From contig JAAKBF010000012.1 in NCBI GenBank assembly GCA_012656075.1, positions 744,001 to 808,000 on the forward strand: 64,000 nucleotides of DNA, in the 5' to 3' direction. A program made the translations under genes and the position numbers. Each line of letters opens with the position of its first letter. The stretch's first letter is position 1. Shown here piece after piece: positions 10,752 to 22,265 of the stretch. This stretch comes from Phytophthora hibernalis (taxonomy: Eukaryota; Oomycota; Peronosporomycetes; Peronosporales; Peronosporaceae). The notes below the pieces were generated by a model. That model saw nothing but the letters and a program-made list of their open reading frames with translations. It had not been told where the DNA came from and did not search any database.

Positions 10752-11613
10752 ATGGGCAACGCGGCAGCAGTTCAAAGCGTGGCCGAGAGCTCGCGACGGC
10801 GTCTTTTGTTGCAGCAATACAATCGCCAGCCGAAGGATGTTCTCATCAGCCACTCACTCATTCAGGCGCTCGAGCAGCGGCGTCTCCAAAGTTTACAGCC
10901 CCAATTGATGCACCCCTTACGTCGAACCAAGCGTGTTGCAGAAGACCATCAAGTCAACAGCAGAAAAGAACCACCACAGTCACTGCCGCTACACGAGATT
11001 TACGACGTCTTAAGGTGTGATTTTGGGGTCCAGTTGACTCTGGAGGAGCTCCCAGTCGTGCTTCGACACCTTGGCTGTCGACTAGTGGAGTCGCCAACGA
11101 AAGAAGCTAACTCCGACCACTGTGAAGAATGGTACTCGGTGCAAGGATTGGTGGGGTACGTTGCGCCACGCCGAATATTGCGGCAAGTCAAGAGGCCGTT
11201 TGAGTGTCCGCGTAGCTCGGAATTCTCTCACAATAACGTGACGATTTGGCAGGCGGCCAAGATGGGCGACGTAGAGGTGCTAGAAGCTGTGTGCGGTTCA
11301 CGGCGACGCCTACCGCGCGCTGGACGACTTTGAGAACTCGCCGCTCTACTACGCGAGCTTGTGCGGTCGTGACGTCGCAGTGGACTTTGTGTTGAGAGCC
11401 TATGAAAGCGCATGCCGCGAGATCGCACCGAACGAGTTGCTGCGTTGTGTCACAAATGCATTGAATCAAAACACACGAGCGCTACTCCAGCAGAAGATGA
11501 CTCTGGAAGAGGTGCTCAGTGCCAAGGAGCAGGGCTTCGACGGCGATGGTGATGATGAAGAAGAAGAAGGCAGTGGATGGTTTAGCCTGCTTGCTGGAGA
11601 TGACAATGAATGA
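10752..11613 (+). CDS. Ankyrin-repeat protein with predicted N-myristoylation site
   Basis: The ATG at 10752 gives MGNAAAVQSVAE, a typical N-myristoylation signal (Gly2, small residues after it), so membrane attachment is likely. The middle (LPLHEIYDVLRCDFGVQLTL) is unassigned. The C-terminal part has ankyrin-like helices, TIWQAAKMGDVEVLEAV and NSPLYYASLCGRDVAVDFVL, reminiscent of the N-terminal ankyrin part of ABTB1/BPOZ proteins, but no BTB domain follows. The tail is acidic (DGDGDDEEEEG). A frame change near 11300 (one base fewer or two more) joins the halves. Partner and role are unknown. Confidence 0.6.
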
Positions 11614-11748
11614 AACGAATGATAGCCGCAGCAAGCAGTAGGAATAAAAATTGAAAATAGGAACGCTTAGATGAAAGGAACGATGTTTTATGTCTTGAGA
11701 GGAAGGCTTTCATATGCCAATGGGCTCCAACACAGAGGAAGTGCATGC

Positions 11749-14022
11749 TCAAAAACAGCGTGAATGTTGTTTGTTTGGTTTACCATTCATGCGGGGTTTG
11801 AGCCGACGACATTGCAGATGTCGTGGAGAATGACCCTGATGTGAGCTAAACTTTTGTGCACCTTGTAGCTTCTTCAACCATTGGCGAATTTGCTGGTTCT
11901 GCTCGCACTGAAACAGGTAAAGCCGACTCAAGTGATGCACGGCCAAGCAGCACTGCTCTGCGAGTCGGGGATGAGTCGCAGTTGTTTCTGCTACACTTTC
12001 GCTACCGTCTTCGGAGGGACTGTGCAACGACAAATTAACTTTCTTCGTAGCAGCTCTACGGGCTACCGACACAATTGGAATAACGCGAACGTCCGTGGCA
12101 TGTGCCATATCGACCACATCCGAAGCCAACGTAACTCCGTAGTGGCGGTAGACACGTAAAACTCCATCCGCCAAAACACACCAGCGAGCACTTGCATGGA
12201 AGCTTTCGAGTGTCGACTTCATATTCAGGTATCCGCAGTACGAATACGACTCTTTATACGGCCGAAGATGGACATTTACGACCCAGCGAGGCCCTTTTGA
12301 TCGAGCAGTCTCCCCATTACTGTCATTTTCACCAAGATCCTCAATAAATCTGGGCGCATTTCCTCCAGTATCAGCAAGTGAAAGTGTCTGGTGTTGTGCA
12401 GTCTTTGGAAAAATTTCGACGTGGTCCATGAGCTCCAATTCAGTCGCGAGACCAGTTCGCCAGCTATCACTGGTATCGAGCAATCGCAGGACAGCTTGGC
12501 CAAGGAAAAACGTGTTGGGCCCATTCTTACTCAATAATGTGAAGCAGAAAGTGGCATTACCGTCCGCCCCCGGCACGAACATTTTCTCGGGCCACACAAT
12601 ATCCAGCTCTGCTGGGCCCGTAGCTCCGCCAAGTGCAGTTGGCTTTCGTACGCTGGTCTCAAAGCAAAATAGTTGATTGTCCTCGTCGTTACCAGCGACT
12701 ACGGTCACATACAGGAACGGGTTGCATGAGAAACCATTGCCCAGACGTAACTCTTCCAGAGACGACGAGCTGCTAATCCCCAGACCCAGGCCTTCCGACG
12801 GAATTACAATACCTGATGGCAAAATTGCCCGTACCCGAAGTGCATCAATAGCGTATGGTTTAAGACGCATCCGCTGCAATCGCTCGAACTGTTGACGAGC
12901 TAGTCGTCCACGGAGTGCCGCCTGAATTCTGATGATTGCGGCTTTCTTGGTTGCAAATGTAGCTGCGTCCCTCGTCATTCGTACGTAGGCTGTGAGGGCA
13001 CTTGCCAAACTTGCCGCTGAGCTGCCACATGAGCAGCTCGAGCATCTGCAGACCTCTCGTCGTACTCGAACACCAAATCGGAATGACAATGAGAGCACAA
13101 CCACGTCGAGAATGAGGAATTCGTTGTCGCTGTGGTAGGAACGACAAACGTGAGCTTCGTCTTTCGGTCGTCCTGTTCATATGCAGCAAGATAACAGCAC
13201 GCGTGAGCCACAACGTTGCATGTTGCACATTCTAGTTCACCGCCTGCGAAGTTGCAGTAGTCACAGCGAGATGCACGAGCACATCTTGTAGCGTCAAAGA
13301 GAAAGCGTGTTGGAACAATTTTCGCGGGTGGCTCCAACGCCGAAGCCTTGATTTGTTCGCAAACATCCTTTTTCAGGATAGCCTTCGTAGTGTCCGCAAG
13401 AATGTCTGGTCGATATTGGCGGTGAATACCCATGAGATCGCTGGCTTGGCGTCGCAGCACGGATAGTTTCGAATCTCCAGCAAGTTTTTGTTTCGATAGT
13501 GAACCTGCTGGATTGCTCATTTCGTCTAGGACAGTCTGCAACGACTTGCGCTGCGGATGTCGATATGAGGCAGTATCCTCGAACCTTTCAAGGAGTGGCG
13601 AGACATCTCCACGAACGAAGTCTGCTTTCGATTGAGTTTGAAATTTGTTCGCCCAGTATGATGAGGATCGTTGCGCTCCATCACGACTTGAAATTTCGTG
13701 TGGCGAGTCTGAACTATTGGTTCTGCTCGTTGAGATGTCTCCCGAAATTTGCGTTGAAAACGGTGAAGTCTGCTGCTTGGAACCGAACTGATGTGAAGCA
13801 CTGACCTTCACTGGGGCAGCCTGGGCAGCGAGCTCGATCCACGCATGTCCAAACCAAAAAGTTTAAAGCGAGCAAGACAGCGCCCAGAAGTTCCAAAAGA
13901 AGCGACACTATTTTTCTACTCTTATCCGATTGATTATGACCGGCGACAACTCGGTGGGTTGCCACCATAACTTGCCCTAGATTTCCACTATTAATAGGGA
14001 TCAACGCACTAAAAATCACCAT
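11749..14022 (-). CDS. TM - zinc finger - IQ - C2-like - PH-like multidomain protein
   Basis: Probably a membrane-associated signalling scaffold. From the ATG at 14022 the N-terminus has one hydrophobic segment (IVSLLLELLGAVLLALNFLV), then a Ser-rich stretch and a PHD/FYVE-like Cys-His cluster (CDYCNFAGGELECATCNVVAHACC ... WLCSHCHSDL). Next come an IQ-like calmodulin-binding motif (IIRIQAALRGRLARQQ), a C2-like beta domain (NPFLYVTVVAGNDEDNQLF, DLGENDSN) and a C-terminal PH-like fold (CGYLNMKSTLESFHAS, LYLFQCEQNQQIRQWLKKL). Two frame changes: near 13000 (one base more, at a CCC run) and near 13813 (one base fewer in CCCC). Both corrections together keep a multiple of three. If the second is wrong, the N-terminal TM part belongs to a separate exon or gene. 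Confidence 0.65.
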
Positions 14023-14389
14023 CAATCTTTAGCGCAGCAAGAACACGTTGTCTTTCTCTCGTGTCGTTACTGATCTGTAAAAGAGCTGGTACTTTACCAG
14101 AGAAATCTCCTCAATCGCATGTTGATTCCTTAGTCACAGACACCCAGGTAAGGTAAAGTCCTTGAAGTGGTCATCATATCCTCTTGACTACAAACATGTA
14201 CGTTAACGTGACGGGACTCTCGGTGAGAGAAATTCACTCTCAGAGAATTAACCTACAAAGCAGATGAGAGAGGTCCACACCCTTTTCTATTACGTTTTTA
14301 CCAGCTCCTTTACGGTCTACTTTGGGACGCGTAAACTTCACCATCTCATTGTTGTCCGCCCATGGAATGGAACAGCGCTCACATGTCAA
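14023..14389. other. Intergenic between divergent genes
   Basis: Upstream DNA of the zinc-finger/IQ/PH gene on one side and the GH43 gene on the other. No gene seen. Confidence 0.5.
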
Positions 14390-14407
14390 TTCATTGCACT
14401 TTTCCTC
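14390..14407 (+). promoter_or_regulatory. Oomycete Inr-FPR core promoter of the GH43 gene
   Basis: TTCATTGCACTTTTCCTC fits the oomycete initiator plus flanking promoter region (TCATTnnnCAnTTTnYY). It lies about 50 bp before the ATG at 14442, so it argues for a short 5' UTR and for that start rather than the in-frame upstream reading. Confidence 0.6.
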
Positions 14408-14441
14408 GGACTCTCTTCAAACTGACTCCAGATTGAACACC

Positions 14442-15449
14442 ATGATGAAGTTCTTGTCGGTTGCAACGATTGGGTTCTCCTTCCTCAATGCAGTGACTGG
14501 TGCGTATGTGAACCCAGGAGCGTGTTCTGGTGTCTGTGTCAACACCCACGACCCGAGCATCATCCGCCGTGATGATGGCACCTACTTCCGGTTCTCGACC
14601 GGTGGAGGAATCGCCGTCCACTCGGCACCGGACATCACTGGACCATGGACGTTCAAGGGGTCGGTTCTGCCGGAAGGAACGAGCATCAAGCTCTGGGATG
14701 GTGACATGGACGTCTGGGCTCCCGACGTGCACCTCGTTGGAGACACGTACTACTTGTACTATTCCGCTGTCCGAGCTTTGGCTTTCGATGGCCACAACCT
14801 GGCCGCGGTTGGTGTCGCCACCTCTACGACCATGGACATTGGCACGTGGAAGGACCTTGGAAGTACTGGCGTGGAAAGTAACGACTCCAGCGAGTACAAC
14901 GCAATCGACCCCGACCTCTTTGTCGAAGATGGCCGCAACTACATGATCTTCGGCAGCTACGAGGAAGGTCTGTTCCAAGTGTTGATGGCCGACCCGCCGA
15001 CGTCGGCAGTTCCGGACACTTACGCCAAGCTTGCGTATGAACCCGCCGGTATCCACGCCGATGAAGGTGCCAACATGTTCAAGAACGGCGACTTCAACTA
15101 CCTTTTCTACTCGAACGGCGTCTGCTGCGGCTTCGACAAGACCAAGCCGGCGGCCGGCGAAGAATACAAGATCAAGGTGTGTCGCTCGAAGACCGGCGTC
15201 ATGGACTTCCGTGATGCCGACGGTAAGCTTTGCACCGAGGGAGGAGGCGTTATCGTTTTGGAATCGCACGACAACGTGTACGGCCCCGGTGGTCAGGGTG
15301 TGTACGACGACCCGACCTACGGCCCCATTCTGTACTACCACTACGTAGACACGACCATCGGGTACGCTGACGGCCAGAAGCAATTCGGCTGGAACACGCT
15401 CGACTTCACCAGCGGCTGGCCAGTTCCGACGTCACCTAAGACAACCTAG
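14442..15449 (+). CDS. Secreted glycoside hydrolase family 43 (endo-arabinanase type)
   Basis: Predicted to cut alpha-1,5-arabinan of plant pectin outside the cell. MMKFLSVATIGFSFLNAVTG is a clear signal peptide with likely cleavage near residue 20. The five-bladed propeller shows the GH43 signatures: HDPSIIRRDDGTYFRFST (catalytic base Asp, about residue 37), DVWAPDVHLVGDTYYLYYS, AIDPDLFVEDGRNYMIFGSY (pKa-modulating Asp) and ADEGANMF (general acid Glu), then YGPGGQGVYDDP. 335 aa, single exon, no frame break, normal length for a single-domain enzyme. An Inr-FPR promoter precedes it. It suggests a plant-associated lifestyle. Xylosidase or arabinofuranosidase activity cannot be excluded without structure comparison. 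Confidence 0.9.
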   Translation: MMKFLSVATIGFSFLNAVTGAYVNPGACSGVCVNTHDPSIIRRDDGTYFRFSTGGGIAVHSAPDITGPWTFKGSVLPEGTSIKLWDGDMDVWAPDVHLVGDTYYLYYSAVRALAFDGHNLAAVGVATSTTMDIGTWKDLGSTGVESNDSSEYNAIDPDLFVEDGRNYMIFGSYEEGLFQVLMADPPTSAVPDTYAKLAYEPAGIHADEGANMFKNGDFNYLFYSNGVCCGFDKTKPAAGEEYKIKVCRSKTGVMDFRDADGKLCTEGGGVIVLESHDNVYGPGGQGVYDDPTYGPILYYHYVDTTIGYADGQKQFGWNTLDFTSGWPVPTSPKTT

Positions 15450-16389
15450 TAGTCGACGAGACAAACGACAAACTGCCCAGGCAAGTCAATGAGATTCACG
15501 TAAGTTTGTGCAGTTCATCCATCCTGTCCAGACGATGCGTGCATCAGCTTTCTTTCTAAGACGAAAATTGCCGTCAATGTGAACTTCAGATGGGAACAAA
15601 ACGAGCAACTCCGTGTGTACAGTATCCTCAATCAATCAATTTGTGTAGCCCGTTGTATCGCACACTTTCAACTTCAAAAGGGGCACGAAAAAACGTGTTC
15701 GTTGGTTCTGGGCACGTTAGCTCTTCCATTTTGTTGTGTCAGTCAATATCAATAAGAGCGTTGAAGAGAAGGCTGCTCTTTTCCTGATGATAGCGACGAT
15801 CAAAACAGCGAGGCTGCCTGTTCCTGTTTCTTCAAGGTATTACTTCGAAGCATAACGGAAAATAAAGCCGAAACCATGGCAAACATTCTTGTGCTATGCT
15901 CCGACGAACAGCACAACCCACAATGAGGACCAAAATTCGACAATACTTCGAAGTAGAAAGCATGCTCCATAGCTACCGCACTGTAGCTCCAGCAAACACC
16001 ACGATTTCAGCATGACAGCCCAGTCACTGCAATGACCAACGAGAACAAGGCTACAGCACGTCAGGCCCTAACAGCACCGGCCAAAGAAATGTTTCAAACC
16101 CGGTGACAAATAGTCCCCTCCAGGTTGAAACACCCAACAGCACCATGCAAACTAAAGTCCTCAGCCCAACAACGGTGCCATTATCTGAGGAAAGCAGACT
16201 GTAGTCGACACGATTCTACCAACCCATGGCGATAATATTTCAACAAGACGCTCTACGAAAGAAAACAGAATGGAGAAACAACAATATTCAAACGTCTTCG
16301 ATATTAACCGCGATTCACAAACCGGTGAAGCAAAGAGAGGTGGGCTAACGCGCGTACCTTTTCACAGAATTGTCGCTTGAAGAGGGATC
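15450..16389. other. Gene-poor stretch
   Basis: Short unrelated reading frames only. I see no transposon domain, RNA gene or repeat array. Confidence 0.45.
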
Positions 16390-17150
16390 CCAAAACGAAT
16401 GATTTTACTTGCGCGACTGCAGTCTACATGTAGTGAAGCGGTTGGAAACGTCATCGAATTCACTTTGTAGCGGTGACTCCAATAGTCCCCGTACACGTTT
16501 TTCACGTGCTTGCTGCTGAGTTGAGAATTTCGTGGTAGGTGCCCGGATATCAAACGACATTTGCACTTGGCAACAAGACGGTAGAGCTCATGACCCGCGA
16601 TTCAAGTACATACCAAGCTCCATGTAATGCAACTGTACTGACCCTCAAGATGCATCGCATGGCACACCAAACAATTGGCAGCATCGTTTCGACAGGATTG
16701 ACATAAGCAACCCTGTTTGCCTACCCTCCCCGTCAAAACTGCACGACGACGTGCTGACTCTGAATCGTGTAGTGTTTTTGGTTCGAAAGGTTGACCACAA
16801 CCCATTTTCAGATCACGCTTTGTCTGGTCCCCATGATCTCACCAAGACCCTATGGTGGGTGTCGAGTGCAGCGTGTATGGCGAAACGAAGACGACATTTT
16901 GACTCGCATCCGTGAAGACTACAACGAGCTTACAAATTTGTGGAGTGGGAGTTTCAATAGCTCGATTTCGTGAATCCGACTACGCACGATCAAATGCGCG
17001 TTATGGTGGATGGCGACGTATGCATGGCGCATGGTTAACTCGTCGTGAAATTTACCCCTCGAATGCGAAGATGTTGGGGGTATCGTATCCATGGATAACC
17101 TGTGCATTTTTGTTCCACGACTTTCGTGAAGGGACATTTTCGAATGCACC
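16390..17150 (+). pseudogene. Decayed GT61 glycosyltransferase copy
   Basis: Fragments in shifting frames follow, in the right order, the intact GT61 at 52865-54466. They include a SPYTFF stretch near 16490, HDPRFK-like codons near 16590, LVRKVDHNPF near 16775, RPYGGCRVQRVWRNEDDI at about 16855-16905, LDFVN..HDQMRVMVDGDV near 16965-17020, EIYPSN near 17050 and FHDFREGT near 17120. Stops, frame shifts and gaps lie between them, and the HGAGMVN nucleotide-sugar motif is lost, so it cannot encode an enzyme. Its wording (VQRVW, DHNPF) is nearer to the 52.9-kb copy than to the 39.4-kb copy. An old duplicate. Confidence 0.85.
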
Positions 17151-18639
17151 ACCGATCCAACGTTTGAACATTCTGTACGATAAATTTGAGGTTTTCTTCG
17201 ACTCACTCTGACCACGAAACTTTAGCACGAACTTGGAGATCGGATGTACAAATTTTCTGGGGAAATTGTGGTAAGAAATGACCCACGAACCATAGTCCTG
17301 TTGAAGCACGAGCTAAGCACCAGGAGATCAAGCGTTTGCTCTACTAAACGATCAGTTTTTCAGTTCTTCCTCAACGCTGCTACACTATAACGAAAAACTG
17401 GTGTTTGGCATACAATTCTGTGATAGAAGGGTGCCATACCTTCACAAATTCTTCAAATAGTGTTGGTGGCTGGTGAGTGATTCAAAGCCGTGCCAAGCTG
17501 TTTTCGGGGGTGCTAAACGTACTACTTCGAATTATTATACAAGTACTGCATTATGGTGCATTATCAGCGGGAAAGCAATCTCCCGAACAACTCGCTTTCA
17601 ATACGGCATGGTACAATCGCCTTGATATTTCTCAAACGATTCGCCGTCCAACACACTGTGTGGATTAACAACCAGGCGTTGAAAATCCGACCCTCCTAGC
17701 CATGTCGCCGTCTGAACAAGTGTGTACCAAAAATTCGCCATCATGGACGCGACGAGTACTAAAGTTAACAATAATGAGAATGGTTGTCTACGTCCACCCG
17801 CGGCGATTCTAGAACCACGTCAAGTGAGATGCAAAGGGAAGGATCGGCCTGTGCTAAACGCAAATGAAGGTTTCCCGGGAGAAAATGGAGGCGCAAACTT
17901 ACCGGTAAAACGTTTATTATAGTTCTGACAGTCAATTTTCTTCCTGACGCCACGATTTTGAATCGAAGTTCTGATCACTGCACAACTTCGATGTGCATGG
18001 ATTAATTGGCGTAAACGCCGACACTACGAGAAGAGCTAAACTACAACGACAACTCCACGAGAGAAACGTTGTAACACCAGCCAGGACTGAAGCGCACTGT
18101 GCCGAATATCGATGCAGCGAACATGGAAAGTGTCGGGGCTTATCTGTCCATTTCCGCCGAGACAAACCTGAAAGGCCACAGCAGGTTCGAAAAAGAACGC
18201 GCTGAACTGCGTTTTGGAAGCACCGGCACGCGATCCATCGTGACCAGCACAATCATTCGAGACTACTGCAACATTCGCCTGCAATTGGCCAGCCGATTAT
18301 GGACAACGTCGTCTTTCGCCACCGCCGCATCATCGTTACCTGGATATTGCTGCTGCGCTATTAGTACATTTCTACATGCCATGGTCTCGTGCAACGCAAA
18401 CCACACTCAATTGAAGCACTGCTTGTCCGTGGGAGAGAATGGGTACAGACCGTGACTGCTGCTCCCGACTACATTCCTCTGAACATAATCAAGACGGGTG
18501 CACTAGCCTTCTCCTGCACCCATCCAGTCGGGAGCCTCATCCTAAAAATCACGTTTAGCCGTCTCAGATCTTCCTAAAACCAAAATACTTTCCGCCGCAA
18601 CAGCACAATCAGACATTCTTGCTGTCTCTCACTCGCGCA
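17151..18639. other. Gene-poor stretch upstream of the NIPA gene
   Basis: Nothing recognisable; only short frames without protein-like composition. The last 60 bp are the NIPA 5' leader. Confidence 0.45.
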
Positions 18640-20379
18640 ATGGTGGGCGTCGTGCGCTTCCTGACCATGGACGACGACGCGGACAACGTGCAGGGCAAGT
18701 GGATCGGCCTGGGCATCGTCATCGGCTCCGCGGTGCTCTCCAACCTGGGCGTCAACGTGCAGAAGCTCTCCCACGTGCGGGTAAGACGGCGTCCCCTCTC
18801 AAAGCTGATGCGCATCGAGTGCGCACTCTCCAAACCTGATAATGGGCCTTAATGCGCACTCGTCCAAAGCTGATTTTCTATTGTAATTATCATCATTAGG
18901 AGGACGAGAGGCCGTTATTCGAGCGCCGGACGTACTACACGCGCCCCGTGTGGCTCATCGGCATGGTGCTTATTGTACTGGGGGCCATCGGAGACTTTGA
19001 GGCGCTGGGCTTCGCTCCACAGGCCCTCGTGGCAGCCGTGGGCGGCGGCTTCACGGTGCTGGCCAACGTCTTCTTCGCCCACTTGTGGCTGGGCCAGATC
19101 CTGACCAAGACGGACGTGCTGGGTACGCTGCTCATCATCATCGGCGTGGTGCTGAGCACAGTGGCCAATGAACCGGACGAACAGATGTCGCTGTTGGAGC
19201 TGGAGAAGCAGTTCTTCCAGCTGGGCTTCCTCATCTACCTCGGCGTCATGGTGAGCTCATATCAGGGTAAAGAGGGGTTGAGTATTAAACTAAAGAGGAT
19301 CTCTGGTTTATTGTTGCAACAGACGGCTGTACTTGGCGGCATCTTCGGACAGGTTGAAGCCATCTCGAGACTGCCCAGAGCGCTGAACGAGTCCAAGTAC
19401 AGACTGCTGCCTTTCTTGTACGCCACGGCGTCGGGCATCTTTGGTTCATTTTCGGTGCTTCTGGCCAAGGTGAGATGATGATCAGGTCTTTTGAAGAGGA
19501 TGGAGGGGTTTAACGGTTTTGCTGGGATTTCTGGTGCAGTGCGCGTCCATTTTGTTGATCCTGACGCTCAGCGGCGAAAACCAGTTCGTCTACTTCACGA
19601 CGTACTTATTCATGGGCGGCATGATTTGCACGCTGGTACTGCAGACAGACCTACTGAACCGCGCTATTATGGTTGGAGACACGCTCAGTGTTTTTCCAAT
19701 GTTCCAGTGCTTTTGGATCGGGGTGTGTATATTTTTCGAGTGGCGATCGCTTTGATGAAGAGAACTGACACTGTCTTTTTGTTTGATGGTTATAGTCGAG
19801 TGTCATCGGCGGTGTGGTTTTCTACGAAAAGTACACACACTTCTCGCTCTTCGACTGGATTTGCTTGCCCATTGCGCTTGCCTGTAAGTTTGAGTTTGGC
19901 GTGTCGTGATTTTTTTATTTTCTAAACCTTCACAGGACTTACAAAATGCTACTCTGTGGTGCTTTCCAGTTATCATCATGGGCATTTACCTCTTAGCAAA
20001 ACACGGCGAATCGGACAGCGACGACCCGAATGACCCTGAACACAACACACCGGGTCATCGTGCGCACTTGACTGGTCATTTCGGCGCACTCATGCCACTT
20101 TCGCCTCAAGGTCACTCTTACAGCGGCTTCAGTCGGAAAAGCTTCGATGACCGAGAAAACGAGACCACACCGCTGCGGTATACTCCGACAAACGGCCGGG
20201 TAAGTGACCACAGCGGACTTACCACAGGATATACCAACGGGTACACCAATGGACACACTAACGGCAATGATCATGGTCCCCGGAATGGCCATCTCGTTGG
20301 CGACTGGCAGGGTCCTCACGGCCGAAGGCACCAAGGAGATGATCTCGAGGAGCAGCGTTTGTACAGCGGGTCTGTCTAA
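18640..20379 (+). CDS. NIPA-type magnesium transporter (DUF803)
   Basis: Multi-pass membrane protein of the NIPA family, thought to carry Mg2+. Six exons: 18640-18780, 18900-19250, 19323-19469, 19540-19722, 19796-19883, 19970-20379; 440 codons with stop, all phases consistent. Hydrophobic segments include IGLGIVIGSAVLSNLGVNV, WLIGMVLIVLGAIGDFEALG, VAAVGGGFTVLANVFFA (a family signature region), LGTLLIIIGVVLSTVA, FLIYLGVM, ASGIFGSFSVLLAK, CASILLILTLSG, YLFMGGMICTLVL and ICLPIALAFIIMGIYLL. The hydrophilic C-terminus carries YTNGYTNGHTNGND repeats. Intron 19251-19322 is 72 nt without an in-frame stop, so retaining it would insert 24 residues. The first intron contains two degenerate GCGCACTC..CCAAA.CTGAT units. 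Confidence 0.88.
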
Positions 20380-20720
20380 TCTAACTAGCGCCGCGGCCAC
20401 GCAGGATGCGTGGCAGGGTGTGTGCATATACTAGGAACATAGTAGCAAGAAGAAAGAATAGAAGTAGGTGATGGAAGGACTGGTAGAGAAGCTATCTACC
20501 CAGCGAAACAGCGCCGTCATAAAGCTACGAGACGTACGTGAACAATTAAAATGGATGACTGTAGTATTTGAACGAGCTTGTCTTCACTGTTGATTCACAC
20601 ATAAGCATTCGTGACCACGAAATCTCGCTCATACTACGAAGAAAATCAATTGAAGTTAGTGTGTTTCAACTATCGGTATGTGGTAGCCTATCGTTGAATA
20701 TTGCTCGTTCATCCAAAAGG
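20380..20720. other. Convergent intergenic region
   Basis: 3' ends of the NIPA and WD40 genes face each other here. No other feature seen. Confidence 0.5.
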
Positions 20721-22194
20721 TTAATCGTCGAGCACAGCCATTTTATGAATCGGTGAGGATGGGGCTTTCAGCCTTTCGGTACTTGCTGTCGGCGACGCAA
20801 GACGAGTCAAACTTTCGCTCGGCATCAGCGCATTTCTGCAGAAATACAAGCAACAAGAGTGATAATGAAAGCGAGAACAGACAGACGGACAACAGCGAAA
20901 CAAACCTGATCGAGGGAGTGCTAGGCCGCTCACGACCCTTTTCTCCTGGAGTGTGGTCGTAGATGTCGATAATGCGAATAGCTGCGTCAGCACCGGCTAC
21001 CACCATCTTATCGTTGACAGAAGCAAAGTCCAGCGAGAAGACACCGCGACTCAGTCCGGCAATGGTTCCGACTAGCTTGTTCTTGGAGTCGTGGTTGAAA
21101 ACCTTTGCCTCGTTCGAGCCGCTGCCTCCTGCGGCAATGAGTTGCTGTCCAGTCTTGGACTTGGAGAACTGCGCGGCGTACAGAAAACAGGGCTCCGATC
21201 GAAGTGCACTGTGATTCCATGGCACAGTCTCCATGCGCTTGCCAGATCCAAAATCCCAGATCTCGAGCGGGTTCTCAGGTCGCCAGGAGCCTGTAAGAAT
21301 TTCTCCACGCATATTCATGTCCACTGCGTCTCCTGCAATATGTGGACCGTAGATGCCACGCACAGAGTGACCAACGCGTAAATCCCAGATCTGTAGCGTG
21401 TTGTCCCATCCACCGGAAACGATAGTGTTGTCGTCTTCGGGGGCGAATTTGATGGAAAACACGCGGTTCGAGTGACCTGCAGTGAGCGTGCCATGACCGC
21501 TATCCATACAGGAGATCTCCGCCTTCGTGGCTTCATCATAGACTCGAACGGCGTGATCTTTTCCTCCTGTAGCGAACATAGCTCCGTCCTCACGATAGTC
21601 AAGAGCGTAGAGCTGGTTCTGGTTGTTGGTGATAGCGTTCAGGCACTTGCCCGATGTGATGTGCCAGTGCTCCACGCACCCGTTCGAATCTGCATCCACA
21701 CATATCAATACACTAATACTTTAACTTGATCTATCAGACTGGTACTGCCACGTACTTGCAGCGAGCAGCACATTTTTGGTCTTGGTAGCACTCGTGAGTG
21801 GACGGAATCTGATGGCCGTGCATGGCAATCCGAACCCATAGCTGCTCTGAGGTTGCATCAAAGTGTACGACAACTTGCCGTCGTGCACATTAAACACCCG
21901 AATGGCTCCATCGCCACACCCGGCGGCTAGAAGTCTCCCATCGGGTGAAAACCTCGTGCAAAAGACCTCAGAAGCACAGTCACTGATGGTGACGCTGGGC
22001 GCCAGGCGTTTGATCGGTTCTAGTCGGTATTCAAGCAATCCACGACCACAAAATCAATTGGAAAGCTCCAACAACCATTAAATACAACCACAACTAGAGC
22101 ATATGTCCTCACCGTCCATGTCGTTGGGTGCTGGTGCAGGAAGATCGCAAAATGGACTCGAAAGGGTGCGTCGTTTCGCGTCCCGCTTCTTCAT
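20721..22194 (-). CDS. WD40 beta-propeller protein
   Basis: Scaffold protein of unknown pathway. Four exons: 22113-22194, 21756-22019, 20906-21689, 20721-20835 (415 codons with stop, all phases agree). The ATG at 22194 gives MKKRDAKRRTLSSPFCDLPA. WD repeats include FCTRFSPDGRLLAAGCGDGAIRVF, NSNGCVEHWHITSGKCL, LDYREDGAMFATGGKDHAVRVYD, IKFAPEDDNTIVSGGWDNTLQIWD, GEILTGSWRPENPLEIWD and FSLDFASVNDKMVVAGADAAIRIID, enough for one seven-bladed propeller. The last exon (NALMPSESLTRLASPT ... KMAVLDD) is a Ser-rich tail; reading through intron 20836-20905 would instead give a hydrophobic ending that does not look real. Head-to-head with the longin gene, 71 bp apart. I cannot name the orthologue. Confidence 0.82.
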
Positions 22195-22265
22195 TGGCTG
22201 AAACAGCGTCGTTTAAGCATTTCCATTGGACAAGCCACTTCAAGGTCAAGATCACTTCGAGTAAC
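22195..22265. promoter_or_regulatory. 71-bp divergent promoter (WD40 / longin small chain)
   Basis: The start codons at 22194 (minus) and 22266 (plus) leave only 71 bp. If plus-strand transcription starts further upstream (an in-frame ATG exists at 22149), it would overlap WD40 exon 1 in antisense. Confidence 0.45.

Noticed and set aside
16362..16553. Minus-strand frames in the 15-18.6 kb region
   Set aside because: Shadows of the GT61 relic or random short frames without protein-like composition.
20743..21708. WD40 frame ending in a hydrophobic, possibly membrane-spanning tail (SLLSVCLFSLSLSLLLL)
   Set aside because: This part is the 70-nt intron 20836-20905 read through (AG|GTTTGT ... CTGCAG|A); splicing gives a normal soluble ending.
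22149..22265. Upstream in-frame extension of the longin protein
   Set aside because: It would overlap WD40 exon 1 in antisense and adds a non-longin segment before MLHSL, where the fold naturally begins.
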